Shown: in pieces, positions 12,034 to 23,869 of the stretch
Layout of the letters: each line of letters starts with the position of its first letter
How positions within the stretch are numbered: position 1 is the stretch's first letter
Assembly: GCF_025766255.1 (NCBI RefSeq)
Contig: NW_026516735.1
Coordinates: 62,001-126,000 of the forward strand
DNA: 64,000 nucleotides
Source: Zychaea mexicana
Taxonomy: Eukaryota > Mucoromycota > Mucoromycetes > Mucorales > Lichtheimiaceae
Reading direction: 5' to 3'
Position numbers and translations under genes: made by a program
Notes under the pieces: model-generated
What the model saw: only the letters and a program-made list of their open reading frames with translations
The model's database searches: none
Told to the model about the DNA's origin: nothing

Positions 12034-12353
12034 ACAGAATGTGTGGAAAAACTGGGTAAAAAAAAAAAAAAAAAGTTTCCTGAAATGCCCTGAATGAATT
12101 TTTTCAAAGTCAAATAAACTCTTGTTTCGTACGCCTAAACCAGAACTATTACCCAAAGCTTTATTGTCCCCTTCCTCCTCAACCCGCCACTTTTTCCCTT
12201 TTATCCCGTGCAGCAGCATCATTGAATAGAGAGAATTGTTATAAAGTAGCGTCTTGTTTTTATTTGGATTTGGTAAAGAAGACCGTAGAAGTAAGGTTCT
12301 CTCGGGTAATACGTGCAAAAAAAAAAAGAGAGTGAGGAGCTCCTCTCCTCCCT

Positions 12354-13906
12354 TTATGCCTGTTCTTCTTCATACCGTCGCCGTGCCTATGAATAATAAG
12401 GAAAAGACCCACAACAAGAATGAATTACAAGCCATGCATGAAGTGATGATATCTACCATTTCTTTGACTCGATCCTTATAGTTGTCTGAACCGTTGTTGG
12501 CGGTGGTGGCGATGGTGCTTCGTTTAGCATGAGCAGAGCCCAGGCCAGCGCCTTGGGCATACTGCTCTGCAGCTATTGGATTCACAATACCAGCTGCATC
12601 TTTGCCGAGACCTTCACCGCGTCGCCAGCCCATTTGTTGAAGCATGCGTGCACCCACATTGTCGTCTGTGATAGCTTTCTCTATTGAAGCCGATGGTGTT
12701 GTTGTTGTTGTTGTTGTTCTGGGATAGCGTAGTAGTTTTTTCGTTTAGGATTCCCTTTGTTTTTTTTTTTTGTCCACTTGCCAATTTTTCTCACTATCCA
12801 AAAAAAAACATTGTCTCTCTTTTTTTTGTTCTCTCACTTGTCTACGTGTCGTTGTTGCAACGATCTTGGAGCACGTTTGTGCTGGAACCCATTGGATGGT
12901 ATCACTGGTTTCTCTGGCTGTCCATAAGCCTGTCTTCGTTCGGCCGCTCGGTTTCGATAATTTTGCTATGCACAGTTGAACGCCACATTCTCTTCCACAT
13001 TTCTTGACAAATTGATCAAATAGAGTCAAAACTTACTTCAGCTTGTCGCTCGGCTTCTGTTTCCACGTCGCGCATCTTCAACTTTGCTTTCTCCACACAG
13101 ATCGGATCTTGAAGGTTTTTCTATTATTGTGGGGAGAATTTTCAACGGATTTTCCAGGGAGAGAGGAGAGATTTTCGGTTATTATCATTCTCAAAACACA
13201 AAAAAAAAGCCCAAATCGAGATGGAGAGAGACAAAAGAGAGAAGTCTCTTTTTTTTTAAAAAAAAAAAAGCTGAACGGTTCACCATCACCACTGAAGAGC
13301 CGTACTTTGTGTAACTGCGATATCTCTTGATGTCGCTGTATATCTTGGCTTGTTTTGAACTTGCGTTGACACAATAAACAGGCCATCATGGTCAAATCGG
13401 CAAAGTCGAGTAATGATGATTCAGTTGATCCGTCGCCAGGGGCGTCTCCATCATTATCATTATTCGCTTGTGCTTCTTGAACTTTCAATTCAGCATGTTT
13501 TTGATTCCAACGCTGGAGTTGACTATGCATCTACAAGTATATCACCTTTGTCAATGTGCGAACAAAGATAAAAAAGAGAAAAAAAAATTTACTGTTTTAC
13601 CTTTTTAGAAGCTATAGGAAGAACATCTTTATCGTTTCGTTTCCGTTTTTTTTCAAATTCATCGGATTCAGCTTTTGTTTCGAGTGCTGGTTGTTTGGAT
13701 GATGCATCACCTGGTTGTTGTGGATGCTGTTGTTGCTTGGGTGGTTCAGTTGCTGCTGCTGCTGCTGGTTGTTGTTGTAGTTGTAGTTCTTTAGGTGGCT
13801 GTGGTGCTGGAACGGCATTTTTTTCACTGTTGCTCGAAACTTGTTCAGCCGTTAGTTTTGATTTAATAACGAATTTAAAAGCGCCTTGAGATTTTTGAGG
13901 AAGCAT
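12354..13906 (-). CDS. RBM5/RBM10-like protein with C2H2 zinc finger and G-patch (no RRM)
   Basis: Likely nuclear RNA-processing factor. Six exons: 13906-13601, 13530-13306, 13120-13037, 12965-12838, 12718-12457, 12386-12354; 345 residues, phases consistent. It matches the C-terminal half of RBM5/RBM10: a W-N-Q-K-H-A-E-L helix, a zinc finger (MACLLCQRKFKTSQDIQRHQ, ...LHK), the arginine-rich YRNRAAERRQAYG segment, then the G-patch (NVGARMLQQMGWRRGEGLGK ... GAGLGS) and a short tail ending YEEEQA. The upstream RRM, RanBP2 finger and OCRE domains of the animal proteins are absent; the N-terminus is a short basic motif (GAFKFVIKSKL) plus a Q/A/P-rich linker. G-patches commonly activate DEAH helicases, which suggests a spliceosomal role. 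Divergent from the Nup107 gene across 114 bp. Confidence 0.85.
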
Positions 13907-14020
13907 TTTTGTAATGTTTTGCGAGAAAAGAGAAAGAAATAATTTCCACTAGGGACGCTTCTCTAGTAGTAACCTTTTTACTCCGAACCATATACCCTTC
14001 TCAAAAAAAAAAGACACTGA

Positions 14021-16770
14021 ATGAATGCTGAACAACTTTTAAGCGCGAACGATTTCAACCTCGATCGAGCATTTGTCAATGTTTTGGACGGCCAACAAAA
14101 GCAATTGGGATACAATTCGCATATGGTGTCTGATCTGGCATCTTTGGTGCGATGCAGGTACCACCACCACTAAACAGCCCCCTAGAAAAAACGATATCAA
14201 CACGTGCTTTTTTTAACGCTTTGACATGGTTCAACTGAAATTGTCTAGAATGAAATATCTTGAACGAACAAAGAATCGGTCAAAATCGCACGAGTTGGAA
14301 TTCCTTACACAAGAACAATATGTTTGGGATCTGCTCGACGTTGTTTCACGGTTTGTTTCTTTATATTTTTCTCTGTGTGTGGGGAGAAGAGATGGGGGGG
14401 GGGTGGTTGTCTTTTGGAGGAGTAGACATTGATTTGGATATATGTAGGATACAACCATCCGATCCACCAGCAGCACAATGTTCGGTAAGGACGAATGATA
14501 CTTTTGAAAAATGATGCTTTTCTTGAGCAAAATTGAAAATATGACACTTTCATGCTTAAAATACTGAAACCACCCTCCCTTTTTTTAAAAAAAAGGAAAT
14601 TAAAGCGTTTATTGAAACATTACCGAGCTCAGAAGATACATCCAAAGCCGAGGACATGGTAGCCGAAGTCGAAGAAGAAATCCGAGAACTTGTCAAAAAG
14701 AATCGACTCTTTGCAAATGCCAGAGCGCCCAAAACGACTGAAGAGTTCGAGAAGCTTAATGAAAGACTGTTACGATCGGTCCGTCGCGGTAATCACAAAG
14801 AAGCGATCGAGATATCTGAAAATGAGGATGAGCCATGGCGGACAATGCTATTGACGAAATATCTAGATGATATCAACAAAGCAAAAGGTGACCAGATTTT
14901 TTTCCTTTTTCTCTAAAAGAGAGATCCATTTTTTGCTGATATATCAAACAATTAGCTGGGGGTCGGTTGGATTGGTTACCAGATCAGCGTACAGCTTGGC
15001 GGAAAACATACAGTGCAATAATGTCGCGAGTAAGTAGACAGAAAAAAAAACATGAACGATCTGATATAAAGAAAGGCAATTAAAGGTGAAATTGAATAGG
15101 ATGGACTGGGCCAATATGAAGCAGCATTACATGGTATCATTACGGGAGATATTACACATGTAAAAAATTTACCTTTCTTTCTCTCTCTCTCTCCAACATC
15201 ATCATCTTTACCAGTGCTGTTTTTTATTTGTCATGCTAAGAAAAAGACAAATGAAAATAGGTGCTCCCTGTATGTCGTTCTTGGGAAGACGTCATATGGA
15301 CTTTTTACAATGCACGAGTACAAGAAGCGATCGAACATCAAATATATGATGATTCAAAGAACCGACAACAACTTTATCTGTTGACTGACGAAATCGTCAA
15401 CATGGCACGCAATGAAGATGATAGTGAACGGTAAAGGACAAAGGTTTTTTCTATTGTTTCATTCATTCACGTGCTTACAGAGCATTATACTAATGAATAT
15501 GTATATACCATTAGTGACACCGGTCTTTCGTTTTTTCATAATATCGCTTTGGCGATCTTGACTGGCAACATTTCTCGGTTTATTACAAGTTTGAATATTG
15601 CTAAAAGGTTAGTTAGTTAGCAAAGATGAATAAACAGAGAGGAGCAAGAGACGATAAAATGTATATCTCAAGGCGTTACCAGACTCAACCTTAATTTTAT
15701 CCTTAGTTTCGATCCAAACACACGCGAACATGCATTACGATGCATTGCGGCATTAATAGTGTACTACAACGAACATATGAAAGAGCCTATGACAAAGGAA
15801 GCAAACGACATCATTCGACACTATGCAGAGCTTAATGGAAAACCAAATACCCTTCGAGTAAGTAAAAAAAAAAAGAGAAAATAGGGCAATGCTAAAGCAA
15901 TTCTCTTTTGCTAAACAAAATCGGTCTAAAAAAACACACTGGATAGCCCAAAATCCTTGCGTACTATGCATCGCACCTACCAAAGACGTCCCAGATCGAG
16001 CTCGTTTCCGATTTTTTATCCAGTACGTTTTCGCTCGTCGTAACGGCATGAAAGGAAGCAAAGTATATACTTAAGCGAAATCACTATCATTCGTTTTGTA
16101 TAGATTATAGTTGGGACGAGGATGAGCAATCGATTCTATTTGATATGGGAAGACAATTTGAGTTGGATATTGTGTCGATCGCACGACGGACAGCAGCAAA
16201 AGAAATCAACGCTTATTTGGAGGAAGAAGTATGTGCTTTGCGGGGGGCGGGGGGGAGTAGAAGGGCTGCGATGCGGCTGTTTGAATGTTGGACTGTTTTA
16301 ATTTAACCGTTCAACTAACCGGCTGTGGTGTCTATCCCGAACGTTATCAGAAGACAAGTTCAGCACAACGACCCCGTGCTATTCGCTTTGACGATGACAT
16401 CTCCGAACGTGCTAAGCGGTGCTTACGCAGCTTTAAATGGCTATTAATGGACGAGGCGCTATACTTTGACGCGGTCTCTTTTGCCAATCAGCTTATCCAA
16501 CATGCTTTAGGTATATATAAAAAATAGAACGCGAAAACTTTGTTCCTGAAGAGGGAGGAGGAGGTGGGTTGGGATAATATGCATGTAATAACATTTCTCC
16601 GCGCCACTTTATTAGCCACGCATCGTAGTCAGCTGGCGGAAGCTGTACTTGCTGCAGTGCCTGTTTCTGTAACGAACCTATGCATGCTACAGCTTGGAAA
16701 AGCAAGCCGTAAATTTCCTGATGAACTTTGCACTCTTGAGAAATATCGCCAATTGTTACTGACCAAATAA
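14021..16770 (+). CDS. Nucleoporin Nup107/Nup84, shortened at the C-terminus
   Basis: Scaffold subunit of the nuclear pore Y complex. Thirteen exons: 14021-14157, 14249-14350, 14448-14484, 14596-14887, 14956-15029, 15100-15159, 15261-15430, 15515-15607, 15707-15857, 15947-16022, 16104-16228, 16351-16510, 16616-16770; 543 residues with every phase matching. Helical Nup84/Nup107 features: QYVWDLLDVVSR, NEDEPWRTMLLTKYLDDINK, GRLDWLPDQRTAWRKTYSAI, SRSWEDVIWTF-like CRSWEDVIWTFYNARVQEAI, IILAYYASHL-like KILAYYASHLPK and FKWLLMDEALYFDAV. Family members are usually over 700 residues; here homology stops after QLAEAVLAAVP and about 35 unrelated residues lead to the TAA. The Nup133-binding C-terminal region is therefore missing. 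It starts 114 bp from the divergent RBM-like gene. Confidence 0.85.
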
Positions 16771-18304
16771 TAAAACAAGAAGGAATTCTGCACTGTGTAA
16801 ACGTCGTTGGAAAATATACCTTGTGAAAATGTATGCAAACAACGGCAGATATATAATCAGACTCTTTTCCCTTTTCCAACAAACACCTTGCCATAAACGG
16901 CATGAGCTTATTACTACTCTTTAGAAAGCTTGTTTTTCGGAGACCTTTCAGTGAGCCCTTTCTGCCATACTTCTTTTTCTCTAGTGTCAGCTTCTTGACA
17001 TATTGTTGATAAAAATTTATCAGATTTAAAGCAGATAATACGTCTTCTTGCAGTATCTGAACAACAAAATAGACAGGCAAAAAGGGAGAGGGATAGAGAG
17101 AAGAATCATAGTACAGTGTGCATACCGTACAGGTACAAAGCGACTCATACTATATATGTAGCCGAAAAGTTACATGCACACCCATGCCAAGAAGAAAACG
17201 ACGAATCAAAAGAGGAACAAGTATACCATGGACGGGTAATTGGGTATGATGTGCTTTTCCTTTTCTTGTTGGCATACCGACGTCTTCATAGATGAATGTA
17301 GCACAGTAACCGGTTCCCCCGAGCTTCGAGCCGTTCTATTATAACATATATAACTGGACTTCAGCCGTAATTAATATGTGAACTAACACCGACCGAGAAC
17401 ATGCACGAGATCGTGCATGGTGGGTGGCCAGTTCAAAGGCAGCCATTTTTCGTTGTCATGTACTATAACAGCAATTAAAGCGACTGTTATATTACTTGCT
17501 TGTATGTATGTTGTTTTCGTCTGTTTCAAAGTAATACACAATTTAGTATGTTGATAAGGCAACAAACAAAGGCAACCTGTCATAATTCAGGAATCTTATA
17601 TAGGAGTTTCTCATCGTGCATTAGCGAACAGGAACAAGGTTCTATTTTGCGGCGTGAAAACAGATCCAGCTTGCCCCAGTATATCCATAATCGTTCTTCT
17701 TTCATCATATAGAGCTTCCTCTAGCTTTTTTACTAGAAGCGACTGCGACAAGCAAGAAAAAGACTTTTTAATGTTAATAGTAGAGATGAATATCGTCTCG
17801 GCCAGATGCAAAGAAGAAGGGCCGAGTAACTATTATCAATCGGACACGGATATACGGGTGAAAGGGCGCCGATTTTCTAATAATGTGAGTAACAACAGGG
17901 ATGATCGACCGTTTTGCCGGGCCCGAATTTAGTTAAAAGAAGAATATATGGATAAGCGTCGAATGAAGTGCATCCTATTAATGCGTGTGTAAAGGGGACA
18001 TTTTACTATTTTTACCCTAAATTGTAAATATTATCCCAATAAGCTGGGAGGAGCAAGTGTGTGTTACGGGTCTTGGCGAAGAATTTCACCGACAAGCTTT
18101 TTGTACCACATGTCTTTTATGGGTAAAATATTTCAGAAACTTTATTATTATGCGATCAACATCAGCCCAGCTATACGTGTATCAAGGCGTGGGCGCGCGC
18201 GGGAGCTAAAGATATAAAAAAAGAGAAATATCTTGCTCGCCGCTTCATAAAACTACACTCTTCTTTTTTCACTTTCTTTTATTCTCCAACAACTTTATAA
18301 AAAA
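16771..18304. other. Intergenic region with coding-like stretches on the minus strand
   Basis: No confident gene. Several minus-strand pieces are open and bordered by good splice-like signals: 17057-16815 (acceptor ttcag, donor gtatat, 81 codons) and a stretch ending at a TGA near 17611 that follows a strong acceptor (ctttttcttgcttgtcgcag). They do not join into one frame and match no family I know. A perfect 9-bp inverted repeat (catgcacga ... tcgtgcatg) lies at 17400-17419. The right end carries the CipC-like promoter. Confidence 0.35.
18213..18220 (+). promoter_or_regulatory. TATA box of the CipC-like gene
   Basis: TATAAAAA 92 bp upstream of the split start codon, following a GC-rich patch (gggcgcgcgcggg). 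This is consistent with a focused, strong promoter for a gene with highly biased codon use. Confidence 0.55.
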
Positions 18305-18848
18305 ATGTAAGTACTCATAATCAACGCGCGGCGTGTACATATACAACAAGAAGGGCATGATAATGGCATAATCACCGTCAGGTCGTGGCTGGCTCAAGAT
18401 GCACTAAACGCGTTTTCAATATCTGACAGGGGTCTTTTCGATCACTTTGGTTCGCAACACGAAGAATTCCACGGCAAGGAAAAGCACGACGGTTCCTTCA
18501 CCCACGAACTGATTGCCGGTGCTGCTGCTTTTGAGGCTGCCAAGGCTTACAACGAGCACCGTGAGAAGAACGGCGAGCCCGTAGACCATGCTACTGCCAA
18601 GCAACTCCTTGCTGGTCTTGCTGGTGGTGTCGTTGATAAGTTGTAAGTTTGACGATGAGTTGGGATGTTGTGTGGTCTTTTTTTTTTTTTACAAACTTTG
18701 GCAATGAGCGATTTTCAAACCGTTTGTTATTGTATTACAATTATAAAGGATCGAGACCAAGGGTTTGGATGCCATCGACAAGTACAAGGCAAAGAAGCAT
18801 GCCGAGGAACAGTTGAACAGCTACTATGACAACGAACTCCAGAAATAA
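18305..18848 (+). CDS. CipC-like stress/antibiotic-response protein (DUF3759 type)
   Basis: Small cytosolic protein of 104 residues. Exons: 18305-18306 (just A-T of the start codon), 18430-18642, 18749-18848. The ATG is followed directly by TAAGT, so translation cannot proceed without splicing; removing gtaagt...ctgacag joins AT to G and gives MGLFDHFGSQHEEFHG, the expected family N-terminus. The rest fits the CipC/DUF3759 family: SFTHELIAGAAAFEAAKAY, then AKQLLAGLAGGVVDKLIETKG and a lysine-rich C-terminus. Family members are small, abundant proteins raised under stress or concanamycin treatment; the biochemical role is unknown. Codon use is strongly biased to C-ending codons, unlike the neighbouring DNA, which suggests high expression. 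An alternative acceptor at 18381 would insert 16 residues and fits the family less well. Confidence 0.82.
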
Positions 18849-19277
18849 GCACCATCATCTTTCATTAAATATTCTAACATCCGTCTTTTGTTTCCGTTCT
18901 CCTTACCACTATCATTATGTGAAATACCTCTCTTGTGAAATGTCATGATCAAATGATGATGTATCATAGCTTTGTTTATTCAATAAAAACCCCTCAATTG
19001 ATTATATTGACTGTAAAAAACCTATATATATATACATCCCTTTCTCGTATTTTCCCAATATATCTCGGGCTTTTCTTGAAATATTGTCTTCTACTGTACG
19101 TTGATTATCACGCATGGGAATATTTTGAATCGATCACAAACTCATACATATACCTGTTTGTGCTAGTCGTCACACCTGGATTAGAAGTGTACACACGCAT
19201 ATTCGTTATATTCTTCGTTTTACCTGGTATGTGCTACGGTATATATGGAAGAACGGAATAGGGATTACTCGTTGACT

Positions 19278-19314
19278 GAACAGTTCCCACACGGTAAAAG
19301 CATGGGAACTGTTC
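19278..19314. repeat. Inverted repeat, 12-bp perfect arms
   Basis: Arms gaacagttccca (19278-19289) and tgggaactgttc (19303-19314) around a 13-nt loop. It could form a hairpin in DNA or RNA. No gene is attached to it. Confidence 0.6.
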
Positions 19315-22300
19315 TATTTTGCGTGCAGGTAAGTATACACTGCAGTTCACAGTACGTATATACTGTTTTAGTCAGATTTCTACTGTAATAGCTGTAGAGA
19401 AAGGTTACAATTAAGAGTACTGCAGTTATCCCGGGAGTATACTTTTTTGACTTTGGCACCGACCTTTTTTCGATTTGTTGCTTCTGCTGCCTTGTGCGAG
19501 ATGCATCTCTTTTATTTGATCGTCGTTTTGATACGATGAGTATTCAACTTGTGTATTTTTGTTTTTGCCTTCTTTTTTGCTACGTGATTATCTACAATTG
19601 ATTATAACCGAGACAGTTATCATACGTTGCATGCGGCAGAGGACGTACGCATGTTGAGAATTACAGCGTAGGCTCAGTACATACTTATTGTATTTTATAT
19701 CTTCTTTTTCTTTAGTAATAGAGGTATTGTTAGGTTTCATTTGATGCTCAAGCTGACTGTGAGCTAGAGGGTCGCGGTTATTAACCGACGAATGACATAT
19801 TCTAAGCACAAATTAGAGAGGTCTATACGAAGTAGCGATTTACATTGTAGACCAACAGCTGTGTTGCACTGTGTCCAACGAAGTATTCAAAAATCCAAGC
19901 TTATATAGCAGGGTAGCCGGTTTACAGCTTTGAGGCTCACATCCGCATGTTCAATATGATTAAAGTCGTTTGTTCTCGAAATTATGAATGACAGCACAGG
20001 TACACGGTGTCCTCGGTCTTGACAACCAAAAATTCTATGCAACAAAAACTGTTTTTCTACATATTTAGTACAATCATATGATACTACTAGTTTGAATAGT
20101 TGGAGTACATACATTTTTTATCACGTTTTATATAAAACCATCAGATTGGTATGTGAGCCTTCGGCCAAGAAAAGCTAAAGAAATATCTTCATTCTCCTTG
20201 TGCCCAAAATTTATCAAGAAATAGTCTGTCATTCCCATACATACCCCATACATTGTGCACTGATCTTCGGTTGTTATAATATAACAATACCACCATTTTG
20301 ACTAGACTATGTGCTCGCTTTCACAAAAAAATATAAGGGGGTCGCTATACAAAATACTCGCCTATAGTTTTTTCGAGTGTCGTGGATACTTTTGTCACAC
20401 GATTGAGCGACTGTTTGTCGCCTTAGCGGTGACAGAGTTTGTGAAAATCTCCAAGTATCAATCAGCTTCCAGCGAGAGCCATCGTTAACGATACTCAAAG
20501 ACAACAGTCGCCACCATGTTGACAGAGTCCAAGGATAGAGCCACTTGATCGCTTACTGCGGCCACCCAGTGAAACCTGACTTCTTTTAACGACTTGAGAT
20601 CCGATAAAACAGTTGCCAAAGCTTTATCAGGCACGTCGAAACACTAATATATTTCCAACGTTTTGCGTCCGATGAAGCACCGCACAGTGTATGTATGCAT
20701 TCAAAGTACAGTCTCGTGAGTTTGTTCGCTTTGGCCAACTCTACATGCGCTATAACGTCCATGGTTTCTATATTTACACGAAATAACGTTGCGCGGTTCT
20801 AAGCAGTCGCTGAGCAGTTTAAGAGAGCGAGGCCCGAAAGGAATTAAAACCGGTTTATTGTGATAACAGAAGTCTCACCATTTAGAGCAAAGTCTTGTTC
20901 TGCATAACTATCGCACAGCATGTACATTGAACAGATGCATTATTATTAGTTAATCATAGAGGATTAGGTAATATGGGGTGCGTGAGTAAAGGGTACGTCC
21001 GGCTCAATGCCTCGGATCGTAGCTAATGTTAATTGCGTGACCCATATAATGACAACTTCTTCCTTAGCCTAGCTAATCCGTGAAACATCAAGATGAGTCG
21101 GCGCATATGAGTCGTGATGTTGATCAATTACTTGTCAATTTCTTATTAAGTGATAGTGGCTATTTCTATAAAGTTACATATATATACACAATGTGCTGTA
21201 TGTATATATGTTTGTGCGCTTGACATACATATTGGGATTACAGAACACTTACAGCTCTCGAGACAAGCACAGGTGTCGATGACCCCGTGGAGTGAGAAGC
21301 CATGGGAGTGTGTAGACGACCATTTAGCGAGACTGAGATATATAATTCGTTAAAACCGATGACAAGGCTGCGGTCTATAAGCTTGTTATTGGGTTGTAAA
21401 TCTGTATATAAATCTCCCTCTAAGAAGCAGAAACAGATTTACGTCCCTTGCTATAGGCAGACAATGGATTACCCAAAATTGGATGATCCAAGCCCTTTAC
21501 CCATTTCACAGCGTTGGAATGAACCCTCGCGATATCGTCCCAATTGGCGTGTTCGCGATGTTTTCAAACGAGATCACTGGTACACGAGGACAAGATATGG
21601 CCATGTCCACTGAGGCTTGCCCGTTTGGTGAGCTCCCCCCCCCGCTATCAGTTGACGACCGCCTTCTAGAAGATTGACAAAAGAATCAATTTGTTACCCC
21701 TCATCATCCATCAAAGGAATGATGTATCGTACGTTTGAAGTATACAGACCGCTCAATCAATACTGGCCTGGGTAGCCAATATCTTTGCAATACAAATGGC
21801 GACGGTAAGATGCTGTACAAACTCAATTTGAACTGAAACAAAGCAAAAGGGTTTTTTATGTATATGTAGTAGCCTTATACGGCAAAAGATCGGAAGGTGG
21901 TCCGAAGCTTGAGAGTCATCATATTGTACTGTCCCAAGCTTTCGTGGGCCAATTAATTACAGTCATTATTATGTTCCATGCCATACCTCGACAAAAAGTG
22001 AAAGGTATGCCACGGCAGCTATTTTTATCGTAACTGTATGGACAAGCTAGATCACGGAGAAAAAGTAATAAAGAAAAGCGTTGCTGTACATGTGTCGAAC
22101 TGCCTCCACCTGAAAACATACATGGCGCTCCAAAGGCAGCTCGATCTCAGGCGATCTCCCAAACAGATGGGCACATCCACGTGGATTTAGGGGCTTTAAT
22201 AGAACGCCATTTGAAACGTTTGTAAAACAATTCTACTAATGAGTATGAGCATTACAGTATTCGGTATCAAAACATTTGGTTTTTGCTGTAGAGTGCATGA

Positions 22301-23153
22301 GAAACGACAGTTTAAGCACACAGAGCTCGATCAACTTGTTCCAAGTCCAAAAGAGATCCTGCTGTGCAAGAAACTTCTGACGTGCCCAAAAAACTGATAC
22401 ATGCAACGGCTCTCACAAGAATTTTGACATTGTATTACATGGTCAGTGCATTGTGCTTGTGTCAAACGGTTGCCTAGATATTATCTTTAGAATCGATCGA
22501 GTCATTGCAAAGTAAAAGTAATTACGAATCTAATGTGAGCCATTTGACATTGTCAGCATTGTATAAGAACAAGGACACAGCACGCCAAAACATGAGTTCT
22601 TTCCTAACTGTCAAATGAAGCGGCGAATTGAACACAGTCAGAAAGAAAATGGATATTGCAAGGTGAAGCGACACGCAAATATCTTCACAAGGAAAGAAAT
22701 TGTAAATGAGTTTGAGCAGGACATAAAGTAAAAGAGCAGGTTTTTATTCATTGTAATATTAGAGTAAAGAAAACATTTTATAAAAGACAAAAGTTATCGT
22801 TATGAATATCAATAGTCGAAGGGTACAAATTTTATTAAAAGAACACAATCAGTGGACAATAAAGACAAATAATAAGAACGCGATTTTACAAAGTGACCTC
22901 AACAAGCAGTTCGCACAACCTGCAGGCTATACAAAAAGCATGAAGAAAGCAAGAAGAAACAGAAGAAGTATGTAAAAGGGGGAGGAAAAGAAAGCCACCA
23001 ATGCCTCGGCCTGGGAGTCCCAGTCTCCCAATCATTTGGCTGTGTCAATCAACCACAAACCCAGCCATCATGGTACAAACGAGTGGGAACCATGACGTAC
23101 GCTACGTTTCGAGAGTCAAGTGCAAGCAATCGGTTGTGGTTTGCCTGTGAGTG

Positions 23154-23250
23154 GGGAAGGGGGAAGGGAAGGACGGAAGGAAGATGGAAGGGTAGACGGA
23201 AGGGAAGAGGAAAGGGAAGAGGAAAGGGAAGGGGTGGGGGTAGGGGAAAG
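23154..23250. repeat. Purine-rich GGAAGG tract
   Basis: Nearly pure purine on the plus strand, built of ggaag/ggaagg units (gggaaggggg... gaagggaagagg...). Likely slippage-derived simple sequence that directly precedes the minisatellite. Confidence 0.6.
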
Positions 23251-23361
23251 AATTGACTCTCGAAACACCCAAAAAAAAAAAAAATTGCTGCTGTTGTCGA
23301 ATGCTGGAGGAGCTGCTTACTGGATACTCGGATGCTGGGAGCCGAACACTGAAGCTGGGAG

Positions 23362-23625
23362 CTGATTGCCGAGTGTCGATTGCCGAGAGTCGAATGCCGA
23401 GAGTCGAATGCCGAGAGTCGAATGCCAGAGAGTCGATTGCCGAGAGTCGATTGCCGAGAGTCGAATGCCGAGAGTCGAATACCAGAGAGTCGATTGCCGA
23501 GCGTCGATTGTCGAGAGTCGAATGCCGAGAGTCGAATACCAGAGAGTCGAATGCCAGAGAGACGAATGCCAGAGAGACGATCGCCAGACAGTCGAATGCC
23601 GAGAGTCGAGTCCTAGGAGTCGAAC
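23362..23625. repeat. Minisatellite, 14/15-bp units
   Basis: About 18 tandem copies of a unit like cgagagtcgaatgc, alternating with variants cgagagtcgattgc and the 15-bp form cagagagtcgaatgc. Variants are interspersed rather than graded, as expected from unequal exchange. It is open in more than one frame because of its composition, but no gene context supports translation. Confidence 0.85.
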
Positions 23626-23869
23626 GCGATCTACAGTAGCACCTGGCTCCTCATTGCGACCCCCACCATGGCAGACCAGACCAGACCAGCAGACAAGGCA
23701 TCCAACCGAAAGGACACTACCATATTTCTATGGCGAGAAACCGAAAAGGATTTCTCCGTCCTCTGATCTCGCCTGAAGATCGGTTGTGGCCAACACCGTT
23801 GAACGCCAGACTGGACAGCCCAAAGCAGGGACCGGTTGTAGGCAGCCAGGGACCACGGGAAAAAGGCTG

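Noticed and set aside
16493..16665. Minus-strand frame with KALQQVQLPPADYDAW-like reading over the Nup107 3' exon
   Set aside because: It is antisense to exons 12-13 of Nup107, whose phase and family similarity are clear; the proline run is antisense of an intronic GGAGGAGG tract.
23253..23776. Three overlapping plus-strand frames over the minisatellite (Arg/Glu/Ser-rich)
   Set aside because: Translation of the 14/15-bp repeat in several frames; no start context, splice sites or flanking conserved protein.
23669..23779. Short frame starting MADQTRPADKASNRKDTTIF
   Set aside because: Protein-like for about 35 codons but bounded by stops, with no family match and no splice continuation; too short to call.
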